From Symbiodinium natans (lineage: Eukaryota > Sar > Dinophyceae > Suessiales > Symbiodiniaceae): a DNA stretch of 64,000 nt. Location of the stretch: the NCBI GenBank assembly GCA_905221605.1, contig CAJNDS010000292.1:109153-173152 (forward strand), written 5' to 3'. Below the pieces are notes generated by a model. The model was not told the DNA's origin. It did not search any database and was given only the letters and a program-made list of their open reading frames with translations. The stretch's first letter is position 1; each line of letters begins with the position of its first letter. This document shows, piece after piece, positions 29,655 through 42,500 of this stretch. The translations under genes were made by a program, and so were the position numbers.

Positions 29655-30685
29655 TTTTTGCTCGAGCAATCTTGATCCGATGGGTTTCCCTGCTGAGCAA
29701 CCTTGATCCGATGGATTTCCCTGCTGAGCCATCTTGATCCGATGGATGGCCCCCCTTCTGAGCAATCTTGATCTGATGGATTTCTTGAGCCTGCAGCAGC
29801 AAATTCCCGCGCGACCTTGATCCGATGGACTTCTCTACTGAGCAATCCTGATCCGATGGTTCTCTTTTCTGCTCAAGCTTAACTCGAGGGATATCCTTGC
29901 TCCCCAACCTTGACTCGATGGATATCCCTTGCTCCCCAGCCTTGACTCGATGGATCTCCCTTGCTCCCCAACCTTGGCTCGATGGAAATCCCTTGCTCCC
30001 CCTTGGCTCGATGGATGTCCCTTGCTCCCCAACCTTGACTCGATGGATATCCCTTGCTCCCCAACCTTGACTCGATGGATATCCCTTGCTCCCCAACCTT
30101 GGCTCGATGGAAATCCCTTGCTCCCCCGCCTTGGCTCGATGGATATCCCTTGCTCCCCAACCTTGACTCGATGGATATCCCTTGCTCCCCAACCTTGACT
30201 CGATGGATATCCCTTGCTCCCCAACCTTGACTCGATGGATATCCCTTGCTCCCCAACCTTGACTCGATGGATATCCCTTGCTCCCCAACCTTGACTCGAT
30301 GGATATTCCTTGCTCCCCACCCTTGGCTCGATGGATATCCCTTGCTCCTCCGCCTTGGCTCGATGGATATCCCTTGCTCCCCACCCTTGGCTCGATGGAT
30401 ATCCCTTGCTCCCCAACCTTGACTCGATGGATATCCCTTGCTCCATCTTGCTCCCCAACCTTGACTCGATGGATATCCCTTGCTCCCCAACCTTGACTCG
30501 ATGGATATCCCTTGCTCCCCAACCTTGACTCGATGGATATCCCTTGCTCCCCAACATTGACTCGATGGATATCCCTTGCTCCCCACCCTTGGCTCGATGG
30601 ATATCCCTTGCTCCTCCGCCTTGGCTCGATGGATATCCCTTGCTCCCCAACCTTGACTCGATGGATATCCCTTGCTCCCCGCTCT
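29655..30685. repeat. 32-bp minisatellite array, ~30 copies
   Basis: The right part (29880-30685) is a regular array of a 32-33 bp unit containing CTTGCTCCCCAACCTTGACT then CGATGGATATCC, with A/G and GACTCG/GGCTCG variants. The left part (29655-29880) is an older, more divergent version (GAGCAATCTTGATCCGATGG). The 301-codon minus-strand reading frames are repeat artefacts. Confidence 0.93.
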
Positions 30686-30689
30686 CAAC

Positions 30690-32525
30690 CTACAGAATCT
30701 TCAGCTGTAGCACGGATCTCTGGGCCTTTGCTTCCGTCACCCAAAGAAGTCCTCAGCTGCAGTACGGACTCTGGGCCTTTGCTTCCCGCCGTCACCCAAA
30801 GAAGTCCTCAGCTGCAGTACGGACTCTGGGCCTTTGCTTCCGTCACCCAAAGAAGTCCTCAGCTGCAATACGGACTCTGGGCCTTTGCTTCCCGCCGTCA
30901 ACCAACAACATCTTCAGCTGTAGCACGGACTCTGGGCTTTTGCTTCCGTCACCCAAAGAAGTCCTCAGCTGCAGTACGGACTCTGGGCCCGCCGTCAACC
31001 ACCAACATCTTCAGCTGTAGCACGGACTCTGGGCCTTTGCTTCCGTCACCCAAAGAAGTCCTCAGCTGCAGTACGGACTCTGGGCCTTTGCTCTCCGCCG
31101 TCAACCAACAACATCTTCAGCTGCAGTACGGACTCTGGGCCTTTGCTTCCGTCACCCAAAGAAGTCCTCAGCTGCAATACGGACTCTGGGCCTTTGCTTC
31201 CCGCCGTCAACCAACAACATCTTCAGCTGTAGCACGGACTCTGGGCTTTTGCTTCCGTCACCCAAAGAAGTCCTCAGCTGCAGTACGGACTCTGCGCCCG
31301 CCGTCAACCACCAACATCTTCAGCTGTAGCACGGACTCTGGGCCTTTGCTTCCGTCACCCAAAGAAGTCCTCAGCTGCAGTACGGACTCTGGGCCTTTGC
31401 TTCCCGCCGTCAACCAACAACATCTTCAGCTGTAGCACGGACTCTCGGCCTTTGCTTCCGTCACCCAAAGAAGTCCTCAGCTGCAGTACGGACTCTGGGC
31501 CTTTGCTTCCCGCCGTCAACCAACAGCATCTTCAGCTGTAGCACGGACTCTGGGCCTTTGCTTCCTCAGCTGCAGGACGGACTCTGGGCCTTTGCTTCCC
31601 GCCGTCAACCAACAGCATCTTCAGCTGTAGCACGGACTCTGGGCCTTTGCTTCCGTCACCCAAAGAAGTCCTCAGCTGCAGTACGGACTCTGGGCCTTAG
31701 CTTCCCGCCGTCAACCAACAGCATCTTCAGCTGTAGCACGGACTCTTGGCCTTTGCTGCCGTCACCCAAAGAAGTCCTCAGCTGTAGTACGGACTCTGGG
31801 CCTTTGCTTCCCGTCAACCTACAGCATCTTGAGCACGGACTCTGGGCCTTTGCTTCCCGCCGTCACCCAAAGAAGTCCTCAGCTGCAGTACGGACTCTGG
31901 GCCTTTGCTTCCCGCCGTCAACCAACAGCATCTTCAGCTGTAGCGCGGGCTCTGGGCCTTTGCTTCCCGCCGTCACCCAAAAAAGTCCTCAGCTGCAGTA
32001 CGGACTCTGGGCCTTTGCTTCCCGCCGTCACGCAAAGAAGTCCTCAGCTGCAGTACGGACTTTGGGCCGTTGCTTCCCGCCGTCAACCAACAGCATCTTC
32101 AGCTGTAGCACGGACTCTGGGCCTTTGCTTCCCGCCGTCACCCAAAAAAGTCCTCAGCTGCAGTACGGACTCTGGGCCTTTGCTTCCCGCCGTCACCCAA
32201 AGAAGTCCTCAGCTGCAGTACGGACTCTGGGCCGTTGCTTCCCGCCGTCAACCAACAGCATCTTCAGCTGTAGCACGGACTCTGGGCCTTTGCTTCCCGC
32301 CATCACCCAAAAAAGTCCTCAGCTGCAGTACGGACTCTGGGCCTTTGCTTCCCGCCGTCAACCAACAACATCTTCAGCTGCAGTACGGACTCTGGGCCTT
32401 TGCTTCCGTCACCCAAAGAAGTCCTCAGCTGCAATACGGACTCTGGGCCTTCACTTCCCGCCGTCACCCAAAAAAGTCCTCCGCTGCAGTACGGACTCTG
32501 GGCCTTTGCTTCCCGCCGTCAACTA
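30690..32525. repeat. Dimeric satellite with ~53- and ~55-bp monomers
   Basis: Two monomer types share the core ACGGACTCTGGGCCTTTGCT. Type X begins CGTCACCCAAAGAAGTCCTC and type Y begins CGTCAACCAACAACATCTTC (or ACAGCATC). They alternate mostly X-Y, with local X-X runs and a few truncated units, for about 33 monomers. The minisatellite ends a few bases before it. Open frames of more than 300 codons here are artefacts. Confidence 0.93.
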
Positions 32526-32735
32526 CCCCCTTCCCTCCCGCCCCCTTCCCCTCCCGCCCCCTTCCCCTCCCTCTGTGCTGTGGGTGCGGGTTGGTTTTAG
32601 GGTTTAGGGTTCTAGGGTTCTAGGGTTCTCGGGTTGAGGGTTCAGAGTTTAGGTTTCAGGGTTTAGGGTAGGGTTTAGGTTAATGGTCAGGGTTTAGGGT
32701 TGAGTTTAGGTTTGGGGGGGGGGGGGGGGGGGGGC
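32526..32735 (+). repeat. Degenerate TTTAGGG tract ending in 21 G
   Basis: A C-rich 17-bp duplicate (32526-32575) is followed by about 13 degenerate TTTAGGG-like units (32594-32712; TTTAGGGTTCTAGGGTTC and so on) and a homopolymer of 21 G (32714-32734). Confidence 0.85.
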
Positions 32736-33656
32736 CCGAGCGCACAGCGCACAGCCAGAAAGGGAATGGCCCGGCAAAACTTTGCCGTACACCTGTTTGG
32801 TGGGGGAAAAGGGGGAGGGGGACTTAAGATTCATGTTCAAAGTGTTGGGAAAGCAGGAAGGTGTCAGCTGTGTGCATCCGAGGCATGGGCGGCCAGCGCA
32901 TCAGCACGATGGCGCGAAACACATGCAGAGTGAGCTTTAACATGCATCCCCCGCCGTCAGACATGACCCTCGAACGTTCTTCAGACATGTTTCATGTGTG
33001 GTTTTCTCGATTCCTCAACCTTGCGATGTACTTTGAGCCAAGGACCTCGTGACCTCGTGGCTCGGACTTCAATGCGCGTGATTCCGCGGCACCATCACAC
33101 CGCCTAAAGAGCATGAGCAGCTTGGGCAGCATGGGCAGCACGGGCAGAGCAGCATCCTGAGCTGCGCTTCGGCCGAACCCGGCCGAAGGCCGCACGGTGC
33201 TGCACTCTTGAAGTGCTGACCGATGCAATGCACAGCATGCTTGAAGAATTTGGGGTCTCCATGGGCCGCCAAGTGCGGTATGGAATTTTGATAAACTCCA
33301 GGTCGGACCACCTATTTGGCTGTAAGTGAACATGAGGCAGCAGCCCAAGGGGCCCGAGCTCGCCGAATTTGCTTCCCTGACCACTGCTTCTGCGGCTTGC
33401 GCTGTTTTCCTTCCTGAGAGCTGCGGATGTGCATGTGTTTCAGAACATTTCGGTGGACACTGGTGTGGGAGCGTTGACAGACCATGGGGGTGCACGCCAC
33501 TCGCCCTGAGAGCCTGCCGTGGCCGAGTGGAGCTCCGAAGGGCATGCAAACCCTCGCCACTGATGGCATGAAGCCACAGCAGGTGAAGGCGCGTGCCCTT
33601 CGTAGCCGAGGACTCCATCCTCCTTGAGCAACTGAGAACTTAAATACCGTGAAACG
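32736..33656. other. Non-coding
   Basis: Several ORFs of up to 208 codons overlap on both strands with no motif. 33110-33160 has a few GGGCAGCA(T/C) units. Confidence 0.35.
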
Positions 33657-33766
33657 AGATCCTCTCCACTATATATTGCCCTAACCGATTGTAATCCCAC
33701 CGTATCCCAAAGATCATCTCCACTATATATTGCCCTAAGCGGCTGTAATCCCACCGCATCCCAGGC
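33657..33766. repeat. 54-bp tandem duplication
   Basis: Two copies of about 54 bp (starting near 33657 and 33711) share CCACTATATATTGCCCTAA and TGTAATCCCACCG(T/C)ATCCCA with four or five differences. Confidence 0.85.
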
Positions 33767-35817
33767 TGGATGTGACGGGGCAACCGCCCTACTTTCTGAA
33801 ATGTATTGTTCACTTCTTCTCTCCCCGTAATGCGTTGCAGACCTCCCTGAACTTCGCAGACGTTTTGGACATTGCCTCCCACATCCTTGGCAGCAGATCG
33901 CGCAAGAAGGCTTCAAGGGCCCATACCAAACTCATGATGCCTGGTCCCTCCTTGGGGCCATATTGTTGGCACGTGGGTGGGCAGTCCGCGGCCATACATG
34001 CCTTCATTGACAAGAACGCAACCAGGACGTAGAACTGGGGTGTGGACGGGGCTGAGGGAAGCTGACCGACGGCGGAGTGTGGCGAAAACCCTACTAAGCC
34101 TTAAACCTTGAACCTTAAGCCTTAAGACGAAAGCCTTAAGATTCTTTTGCGGCTCATCCAGCACCCAGCCTTTTACAACGGAAGCCATGCCAAGAGAGCG
34201 GTGATGCTGAAGTGGGGCCCGAGGTTGGCCCACGGCATCCTAAGCCCCAGCATTCCTGAAAAAGCGGCTCAGCTGAGTTCTTGAAGCGCAACTTCGTGAA
34301 GCTGGGCTTGGCGCCGCACCAGTGTGCCCAAGGTCTTGAGAATCCCTAAACGCGGCCAAAAAAGCCTAAAGTCCTAAAGCATTCATGCCTTGAGAGCCTC
34401 CAGGTTGAGCTGGCACCTTCGGGCCTTGGCACTTGCACGTGAGTTGGTGCCAGTTGAGGGGTTCAGAGCCAGAATGTGCGGTTGACGTGGTGCCCTGCAA
34501 CACACCTGACACAACTCGACGGCAAAGTGTCAAGCGGCACATGAATCCCGAGAGATGTCGCTGCGCTCATGCGCTGTCTGTTTGCACCTGCCAAGCCGAT
34601 ACAGTTGGCCTTCATGTGAAACGGCATGGCTTCGTGAAGGATTTCACTGTGCTTATCCGCCGTCTGCCTGTGCCAAGCCGATATTGGTGCTAAACCTTGC
34701 TCAGCTCGCCTGAAACGACCCGCCAAGCCTCCAAGGCGCAAAAACCAAAACTGGAGAGTCTACAGTGACAAGATGACATCCCAAAAGTTTCATCTGAGGA
34801 TTGTTGAGTGCCAGCATCGCAGCTGTATAACTAGCCTCGCGGCGCATGCAATCATGGACCGCTTAGCTGGGGCACGTCGTGACACACAGTGACACACAGT
34901 GTTCCAAGGCCAGAAGCTTGATGGCACTCCCAAAAGGCCCTGAGGACCCCAAAAAGCAGCCAGAGAAAGCCCAAAGCACACTCGCCTCCCGCAAGTGGGC
35001 CGTGTCTGCATAGACCTGCGTCGTTGTCAATGCGTATGAGTAGCTCGGGGATGACCGCGAGTGCTGCAAATACTTTCGTTGAGCAAGTTCGTGTAGGGAT
35101 GCTGGCTGGGCTGTTGCTGCGTGGTGGGCTGGAGGTAGTCAGCAATGCAGTGCTATGATGGATCCGAACATCGTGACTGCAGGAAGTGTTGTGCGCAGGT
35201 TCTTCAAGGCAAAGGCAAAGGTAGAGGAGACAGAAGCGGCTGCGGTGCTCTGCCGCGCTGCCCATTCCGTTGACAGACGCCGCCGGGCTTACCTGTGGCT
35301 GGAGGCGCGGCCCATTGTGCGGCAAGAGCCTCTTGACAGGCACTGCCATGACCCGATGTCGCTGGCCCGTGAGCGCGCATTACCCATCGCATCTGCCGGT
35401 GTGATTCCTCATGGCCTGCTTCTGCAGACCGGTGTCCTCTGATGCTGTAGACTGCAGGCTTGGTTTTGCTTGTAGGCTGTTGGCCCCACTCTCGGTGGCG
35501 CATGGTGGCACTGCATGCCGGGCTTGTATCGTGCTCTCCGGGCCTGTAGTGGTCTTTCATGTTTTGCCTCCACTGCTCGCGAGCCGCGGCGCCTTCAACA
35601 GCAGGGGCGTTTGCTCGCCTTGGCACTCCCTGCCTCTGTCGCTTTCTATCTTCAAAGGATCTCATGGTGCTCTTCACTGCGGAGTCCTTTTTAACTTTCA
35701 AGACATGCCAAGACTCTGGTCCTCACAGCTTGTGGATTGCAAAGGCCGACATCCTTTGAAACCCCTTCTTGCCAGGTGGCTTTGGGGTAGATTGTCTCCC
35801 ACAGCACTTCGCACCCG
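33767..35817. other. Non-coding, with CCTTAA-rich tract
   Basis: 34090-34140 holds CCTTAA/CCTTGAA words that may be very decayed telomeric repeats. 35155-35442 and the opposite strand at 35204-35701 are both open, without motifs. No gene supported. Confidence 0.35.
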
Positions 35818-36565
35818 ACCCCGATCTTGAAGACTATCCGTCGCTTGGAGTTGTCCCAGTTCAGGACAGCTCGTCTCAAGACCATGTGCAGCAACTTCGG
35901 GGGTGTTCGTATATCTTCAGCATATGCTGCAAGTACTGTTAAGTACCCCAAGGCTACAGGTTTTTCATAAAGTGCCCTGTGCAGGCTGGAGCCCAGAGCT
36001 GCAGTCAGCCAAGAAAAGCTCCGAAACCCATGAAGCTGCCCATCCGCGTTTTGGAGATTTTTGGGCGCTGCCGCGCTCGTCTTCGTACTGGCCTCGAAGA
36101 GCAACCCGACAAGCCCGCACCGACTCGACCCCGATCTTGAAGACTATCCGTCGGTTGAAGTTGTCCCAGTTCGGGGGAGCTCGTCTCAAGACCCCCCTCG
36201 GCTATAACTGCCGGAACAGTACGGCGGTACTGCCCTTTTGGCAATTAAGTTTCGGCAGCCATGGTTTGTCACTGTCATTTGCGTTTGTGCGGGGTCTGTG
36301 CTGGATCTCAATGGGGGGGTCGAGAAATGCCTTCGGCATTTTCCAATCCCCCCTACCCTTAATCCAAGGGGGATGTCTCAAGACCATGTGCAGCAACTTC
36401 GGGGGTGTTCGTATATCTTCAGCAGATGCTGTAAGTACTGTTAAGTACCCCAAGGCCTACAGGTTTTCCATAAAGTGCCCTGTCCAGGCTGGAGCCAGAG
36501 CTGCAGTCAGCCAAGAAAAGCTCCGAAACCCATGAAGCCCATCAGCTTTTTGGAGATTTTTGGTC
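35818..36565 (+). repeat. Direct duplication ~250 bp, one copy interrupted
   Basis: Copy 1 (35818-36070) and copy 2 (36129-36565) share CCCCGATCTTGAAGACTATC through CCATGAAGC and GGAGATTTTTGG at about 93-95% by eye. Copy 2 carries a 182-bp insertion (next entry). Confidence 0.9.
36193..36374. mobile_element. 182-bp MITE-like insertion with 10-bp target duplication
   Basis: In the duplicated region, copy 1 reads GTCTCAAGAC once (35873-35882). Copy 2 has GTCTCAAGAC at 36183-36192, then 182 bp, then GTCTCAAGAC again at 36375-36384. The insert has CCCCCTCGG at its left end and CCAAGGGGG(AT) at its right end, that is, imperfect terminal inverted repeats. Inside is a strong hairpin (G7 at 36313-36319, AAATGCC-ttc-GGCATTT, C6 at 36348-36353). 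No coding capacity. The empty paralogous site makes this the best-supported mobile insertion in the window. Confidence 0.82.
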
Positions 36566-36567
36566 AG

Positions 36568-39500
36568 ATGAAAAGCTCATCCAAGCACCGACAGCGTGTC
36601 GATTGGCTTATGTGTTGTGAGGCATGTGACACGGCACGCTCAGTGTGGGGCGCAAAGTCAGTGAATCCAGCTGATGGGGGTGAGGTACGTCAAGCTTGGA
36701 CCTGGGACTTGGTGATGCCGCACCGGTAGGTCTCTTCTGCTGCACACATGTGCCGAGTGGTTTTGCAGGACCCTGTCCGCTTGCCCCTATTGCCATCCCG
36801 CGCAGACTGCAACCACGAATAGCAACTCGCATGCAGACGTAGAGATCATATGAGTGTTCTTTTCCGGTCCATTCAATTCAGCTGCTGTCGCCAGAGCCGG
36901 GGCAGGTTCACCAAAGGCGCCAGTCGACTGAGCGGGATGCCATCTGCAGCAGCCCCGTCCTCCATCACTCCGATTGCGCGTGAAGCTGGAGGAAACACGG
37001 GTGTTCCCAGGTGCGCCTCAATGTGCATGTCTGTTGCGTTGCAAGACTGGGGTGGGGTACGTCAAGCTGGAACCTGGGATTTGGCATGTGTCGCCTTGAT
37101 GCTCCGCAGGGGGCTGCAAGCTGAGGTCTTGCTTCCGTTTGTGACTTTGGCTGCACCGGGAGCTTTCCGCTCCTGCCCCAATTTGCCGAGTGGTTTTGCA
37201 GGACCCTGTCCCCTTGCCCCCTATTGCCATCTCCAGCAGAATCAGCAGACTACGGCTGCGCATGGCAACCTGCAGCAGTTGATCCGGAAGCCGACCACGT
37301 CGCAGCACCTGCACCTGAAAGTACCAACTGCCTCATGCGGTGCATGCAGCGTCTCTGTGTCGGAGCTCTTGATCGATGTGTGATGCCAAGCAATCGTTGG
37401 GTGCGGCAGCTCTGCTGAAGGCTCGGCAAGGGGTGTGCCCAATGCCCATCACTGCGTCCAGAGTCGTCCTACGCCCGAGAGCCGTTCTGGCAGTGCCCCG
37501 TGCCCCTGTGGCCAGCCGAGCTGAACTTCTTGTGATGAAGCCAGGCTTCGACCCAATTGTCCGTCGCCTTTGCCTGCTGATCTCCACAGCATTCCTATCT
37601 CAGCTTCGTTCCTCCCACGCCAGAGGAGCTGAGAGTGCTCGTCTGCTTGCCACAATTTCCTGAGCTGCGAAGCCTTGACAGGGATGCGTGTCCTCTGCCA
37701 TCAGCTGGCTCGAATGTGCCGGCTTGCCAAATGCGGTCTTCACACAGGCTCCACCCAGTCGACACACGAAGTCCCTTGCCGTGGCTGTTACGTCCTCGTT
37801 GTGCTTTTCTGGCAAGGACTGATGGGTGGCCCCACTTGGACCTCGCAACGGCATGCTGAAGCCGCGTGCCTTTTCACCGGGGTGGTCGGCCTTCTCGGCA
37901 AAAGCCCCCTGGATGATGAAGGCTCTGAGAGCACCCCGATCACCTCGGCCGCATCGTACAGCGACAACACCTCTCCCATCTTGTGCCTGACGCCTTTACG
38001 GCTGACCCTGGTAGGCTCCAGGCCTTCGCGGACGCCGAGTTCCTCTGCTTGGCCATTGCAAGGCTGCAGCGTGAGCGCTGGGCACCGTCGGAGGGAGCCG
38101 CCCTCGGCACGGGCCCTCAAACAAGGCCGCAGCCCAGAGATGCTGCTGGACTCACTTTCTCTGGTCCTCGCATCTCCTGCTCATGCTCCAGCCACGACGC
38201 CGGGTGGGCAGAGACATGTTCTGGCCCCTCCTCGGCATGGCGTACAATAGCACGTTGCCGCCCAAGGCCCTCAGCATCTCTGGGTGCGCGGCCGCTGTGA
38301 TCTGCCCTCAGGCTTGCGCTTGCGGCCTCGGCTGGCTGCATTGAGCCCGGTGCCGCTGCTCTCGAGCAAGCCTGCGAGTCAGATGAAAAGCTCATCCAAG
38401 CACCGACAGCGTGTCGATTGGCTTATGTGTTGTGAGGCATGTGACACGGCACGCTCAGTGTGGGGCGCAAAGTCAGTGAATCCAGCTGATGGGGGTGAGG
38501 TACGTCAAGCTTGGACCTGGGACTTGGCACGTGTCGCATGGCTGTGCCACAGGGGCCTGCAAACTGAGGTCTTGTTTCCGTCTGTGATGCCGCACCGGTA
38601 GGTCTCTTCTGCTGCACACATGTGCCGAGTGGTTTTGCAGGACCCTGTCCGCTTGCCCCTATTGCCATCCCGCGCAGACTGCAACCACGTATAGCAACTC
38701 GCATGCAGACGTAGAGATCATATGAGTGTTCTTTTCCGGTCCATTCAATTCAGCTGCTGTCGCCAGAGCCGGGGCAGGTTCACCAAAGGCGCCAGTCGAC
38801 TGAGCGGGATGCCATCTGCAGCAGCCCCGTCCTCCATCACTCCGATTGCGCGTGAAGCTGGAGGAAACACGGGTGTTCCCAGGTGCGCCTCAATGTGTAT
38901 GTCTGTTGCGTTGCAAGACTGGGGTGGGGTACGTCAAGCTGGAACCTGGGATTTGGCATGTGTCGCCTTGATGCTCCGCAGGGGGCTGCAAGCTGAGGTC
39001 TTGCTTCCGTTTGTGACTTTGGCTGCACCGGGAGCTTTCCGCTCCTGCCCCAATTTGCCGAGTGGTTTTGCAGGACCCTGTCCCCTTGCCCCCTATTGCC
39101 ATCTCCATCAGAATCAGCAGACTACGGCTGCGCATGGCAACCTGCAGCAGTTGATCCGGAAGCCGACCACGTCGCAGCACCTGCACCTGAAAGTACCAAC
39201 TGCCTCGTGCGGTGCATGCAGCGTCTCTGTGTCGGAGCTCTTGATCGATGTGTGATGCCAAGCAATCGTTGGGTGCGGCAGCTCTGCTGAAGGCTCGGCA
39301 AGGGGTGTGCCCAATGCCCATCACTGCGTCCAGAGTCGTCCTACGCCCGAGAGCCGTTCTGGCAGTGCCCCGTGCCCCTGTGGCCAGCCGAGCTGAACTT
39401 CTTGTGATGAAGCCAGGCTTCGACCCAATTGTCCGTCGCCTTTGCCTGCTGATCTCCACAGCATTCCTATCTCAGCTTCGTTCCTCCCACGCCAGAGGAG

Positions 39501-42500
39501 CTGAGAGTGCTCGTCTGCTTGCCACAATTTCCTGAGCTGCGAAGCCTCGACAGGGATGCGTGTCCTCTGCCATCAGCTGGCTCGAATGTGCCGGCTTGCC
39601 AAATGCGGTCTTCACACAGGCTCCACCCAGTCGACACACGAAGTCCCTTGCCGTGGCTGTTACGTCCTCGTTGTGCTTTTCTGGCAAGGACTGATGGGTG
39701 GCCCCACTTGGACCTCGCAACGGCATGCTGAAGCCGCGTGCCTTTTCACCGGTGTGGTCGGCCTTCTCGGCAAAAGCCCCCTGGATGATGAAGGCTCTGA
39801 GAGCACCCCGATCACCTCGGCCGCATCGTACAGCGAGAACACCTCTCCCATGTTGTGCCTGACGCCTCTACGGCTGACCCTGGTAGGCTCCAGGCCTTCG
39901 CGCGGACGCCGAGTTCCTCTGCTTGGCCATTGCAAGGCTGCAGCGTGAGCGCTGGGTACCGTCGTGTTGGAAGTGCATGGCCTGCGCCGTGCTTTGCAGA
40001 GTTCTCCGCCCTGCTCGCCGAGTCTGAGAGAATGCAGCTGCGTGTCAAGCCGATTTACAATCCGAGTGGAGGCAGAGCGGCCGACACAGGGCAACTGGTC
40101 ACTCTTCAGCATAGTCACACTCGGAGGGATCCGCCCTCTGCACGGTCCCTAAAACAAGGGCGCAGCCCAGAGATGCTGTTGGACTCACTTTCTCTCCTCG
40201 CATCTCCTGCTCATCCTCCTGTGCATGCGCCACTCGAGAAGCCGCGGCCCTGTTGATGGCGGTGGCTCCGTGTTTCCAGCCACGACGCCGGGTGGCCAGG
40301 GACATGTTCTGGCCCGCCGCCCATCTGGGCCCTCCTAGGCATGGCATGCTATAGCACGTTGCCGCACAAGGCCCGCAGCATCTCTGGCTGCGCGGCCGCT
40401 GTGATCTGCCCTCAGGCCTGCGCTTGCGGCCTCGGCTGGCTGCACTGAGCCCAGTGCCGCTGCTCTCGAGCAAGCCTGCGAGTCAGATGAGAAGCTCATC
40501 CCAGCACCGACAGCGTGTCGATTGGCTTATGTGTTGTGAGGCATGTGATGCGGCACGCTCAGTGTGGGGCGCAAGTCAATGAATCCAGCTGAGCAGGCAC
40601 ATGGTCTGGCCCCTAGGCATGGCGCACTATAGCACGTTGCCGCCCAAGGCCTTCGGCGTCTGTGAGTTTGCGGCCGGCGTGATCTGCCCTCAGGCCTGCT
40701 CTCGCGGCCTCGGCTGGCTGCATTGAGCCCAGTGCCGCTGCTATGAAAAGCTCATCCAAGCACCGACAGCGCGTCGATTGGCTTATGTGTTGTGAGGCAT
40801 GTGATGCGGCACGCTCAATGTGGGGCGCAAAGTCAATGAATCCAGCGGATGGGGGTGAGGTACGTCAAGCTTGGGCCTGGGACTTGGCACGTGTCGCATG
40901 GCTGCGCCACAGGGGGCTGCAAACTGAGGTCTTGCTTCCATCTGTGATGCCGCACCGGTAGGTCTCTTCTGCTGCACACATGTGCCGAGTGGTTTTGCAG
41001 GACCCTGTCCCCTTGCCCCCTATTGCCATCTCCTGCAGAATCAGCAGACTACGGCTGCGCATGGCAACCTGCAGCAGTTGATCCGGAAGCCGACCACGTC
41101 GCAGCACCTGCACCTGAAAGTACCAACTGCCTCGTGCGGTGCATGCAGCGTCTCTGTGTCGGAGCTCTTGATCGATGTGTGATGCCAAGCAATCGTTGGG
41201 TGCGGCAGCTCTGCTGAAGGCTCGGCAAGGGGTGTGCCCAATGCCCATCACTGCGTCCAGAGTCGTCCTACGCCCGAGAGCCGTTCTGGCAGTGCCCCGT
41301 GCCCCTGTGGCCAGCCGAGCTGAACTTCTTGTGATGAAGCCAGGCTTCGACCCAATTGTCCGTCGCCTTTGCCTGCTGATCTCCACAGCATTCCTATCTC
41401 AGCTTCGTTCCTCCCACGCCAGAGGAGCTGAGAGTGCTCGTCTGCTTGCCACAATTTCCTGAGCTGCGAAGCCTTGACAGGGATGCGTGTCCTCTGCCAT
41501 CAGCTGGCTCGAATGTGCCGGCTTACCAAATGCGGTCTTCACACAGGCTCCACCCAGTCGACACACGAAGTCCCTTGCCGTGGCTGTTACGTCCTCGTTG
41601 TGCTTTTCTGGCAAGGACTGATGGGTGGCCCCACTTGGACCTCGCAACGGCATGCTGAAGCCGCGTGCCTTTTCACCGGTGTGGTCGGCCTTCTCGGCAA
41701 AAGCCCCCTGGATGATGAAGGCTCTGAGAGCACCCCGATCACCTCGGCCGCATCGTACAGCGAGAACACCTCTCCCATGTTGTGCCTGACGCCTCTACGG
41801 CTGACCCTGGTAGGCTCCAGGCCTTCGCGCGGACGCCGAGTTCCTCTGCTTGGACATTGCAAGGCTGCAGCGTGAGCGCTGGGTACCGTCGTGTTGGAAG
41901 TGCATGGCCTGCGCCGTGCTTTGCAGAGTTCTCCGCCCTGCTCGCCGAGTCTGAGAGAATGCAGCTGCGTGTCAAGCCGATTTACAATCCGAGTGGAGGC
42001 AGAGCGGCCGACACAGGGCAACTGGTCACTCTTCAGCATAGTCACACTCGGAGGGATCCGCCCTCTGCACGGTCCCTAAAACAAGGGCGCAGCCCAGAGA
42101 TGCTGTTGGACTCACTTTCTCTCCTCGCATCTCCTGCTCATCCTCCTGTGCATGCGCCACTCGAGAAGCCGCGGCCCTGTTGATGGCGGTGGCTCCGTGT
42201 TTCCAGCCACGACGCCGGGTGGCCAGGGACATGTTCTGGCCCGCCGCCCATCTGGGCCCTCCTAGGCATGGCATGCTATAGCACGTTGCCGCACAAGGCC
42301 CGCAGCATCTCTGGCTGCGCGGCCGCTGTGATCTGCCCTCAGGCCTGCGCTTGCGGCCTCGGCTGGCTGCACTGAGCCCAGTGCCGCTGCTCTCGAGCAA
42401 GCCTGCGAGTCAGATGAGAAGCTCATCCCAGCACCGACAGCGTGTCGATTGGCTTATGTGTTGTGAGGCATGTGATGCGGCACGCTCAGTGTGGGGCGCA

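Noticed and set aside
29655-30685. 32-bp regular repeats as a CRISPR array
   Set aside because: Units are contiguous with no unique spacers, and no cas-like gene is nearby. It is a minisatellite.
29617-32623. ORFs of 260-349 codons on both strands
   Set aside because: They simply translate the satellites in every frame. Composition follows the repeat unit and no domain appears.
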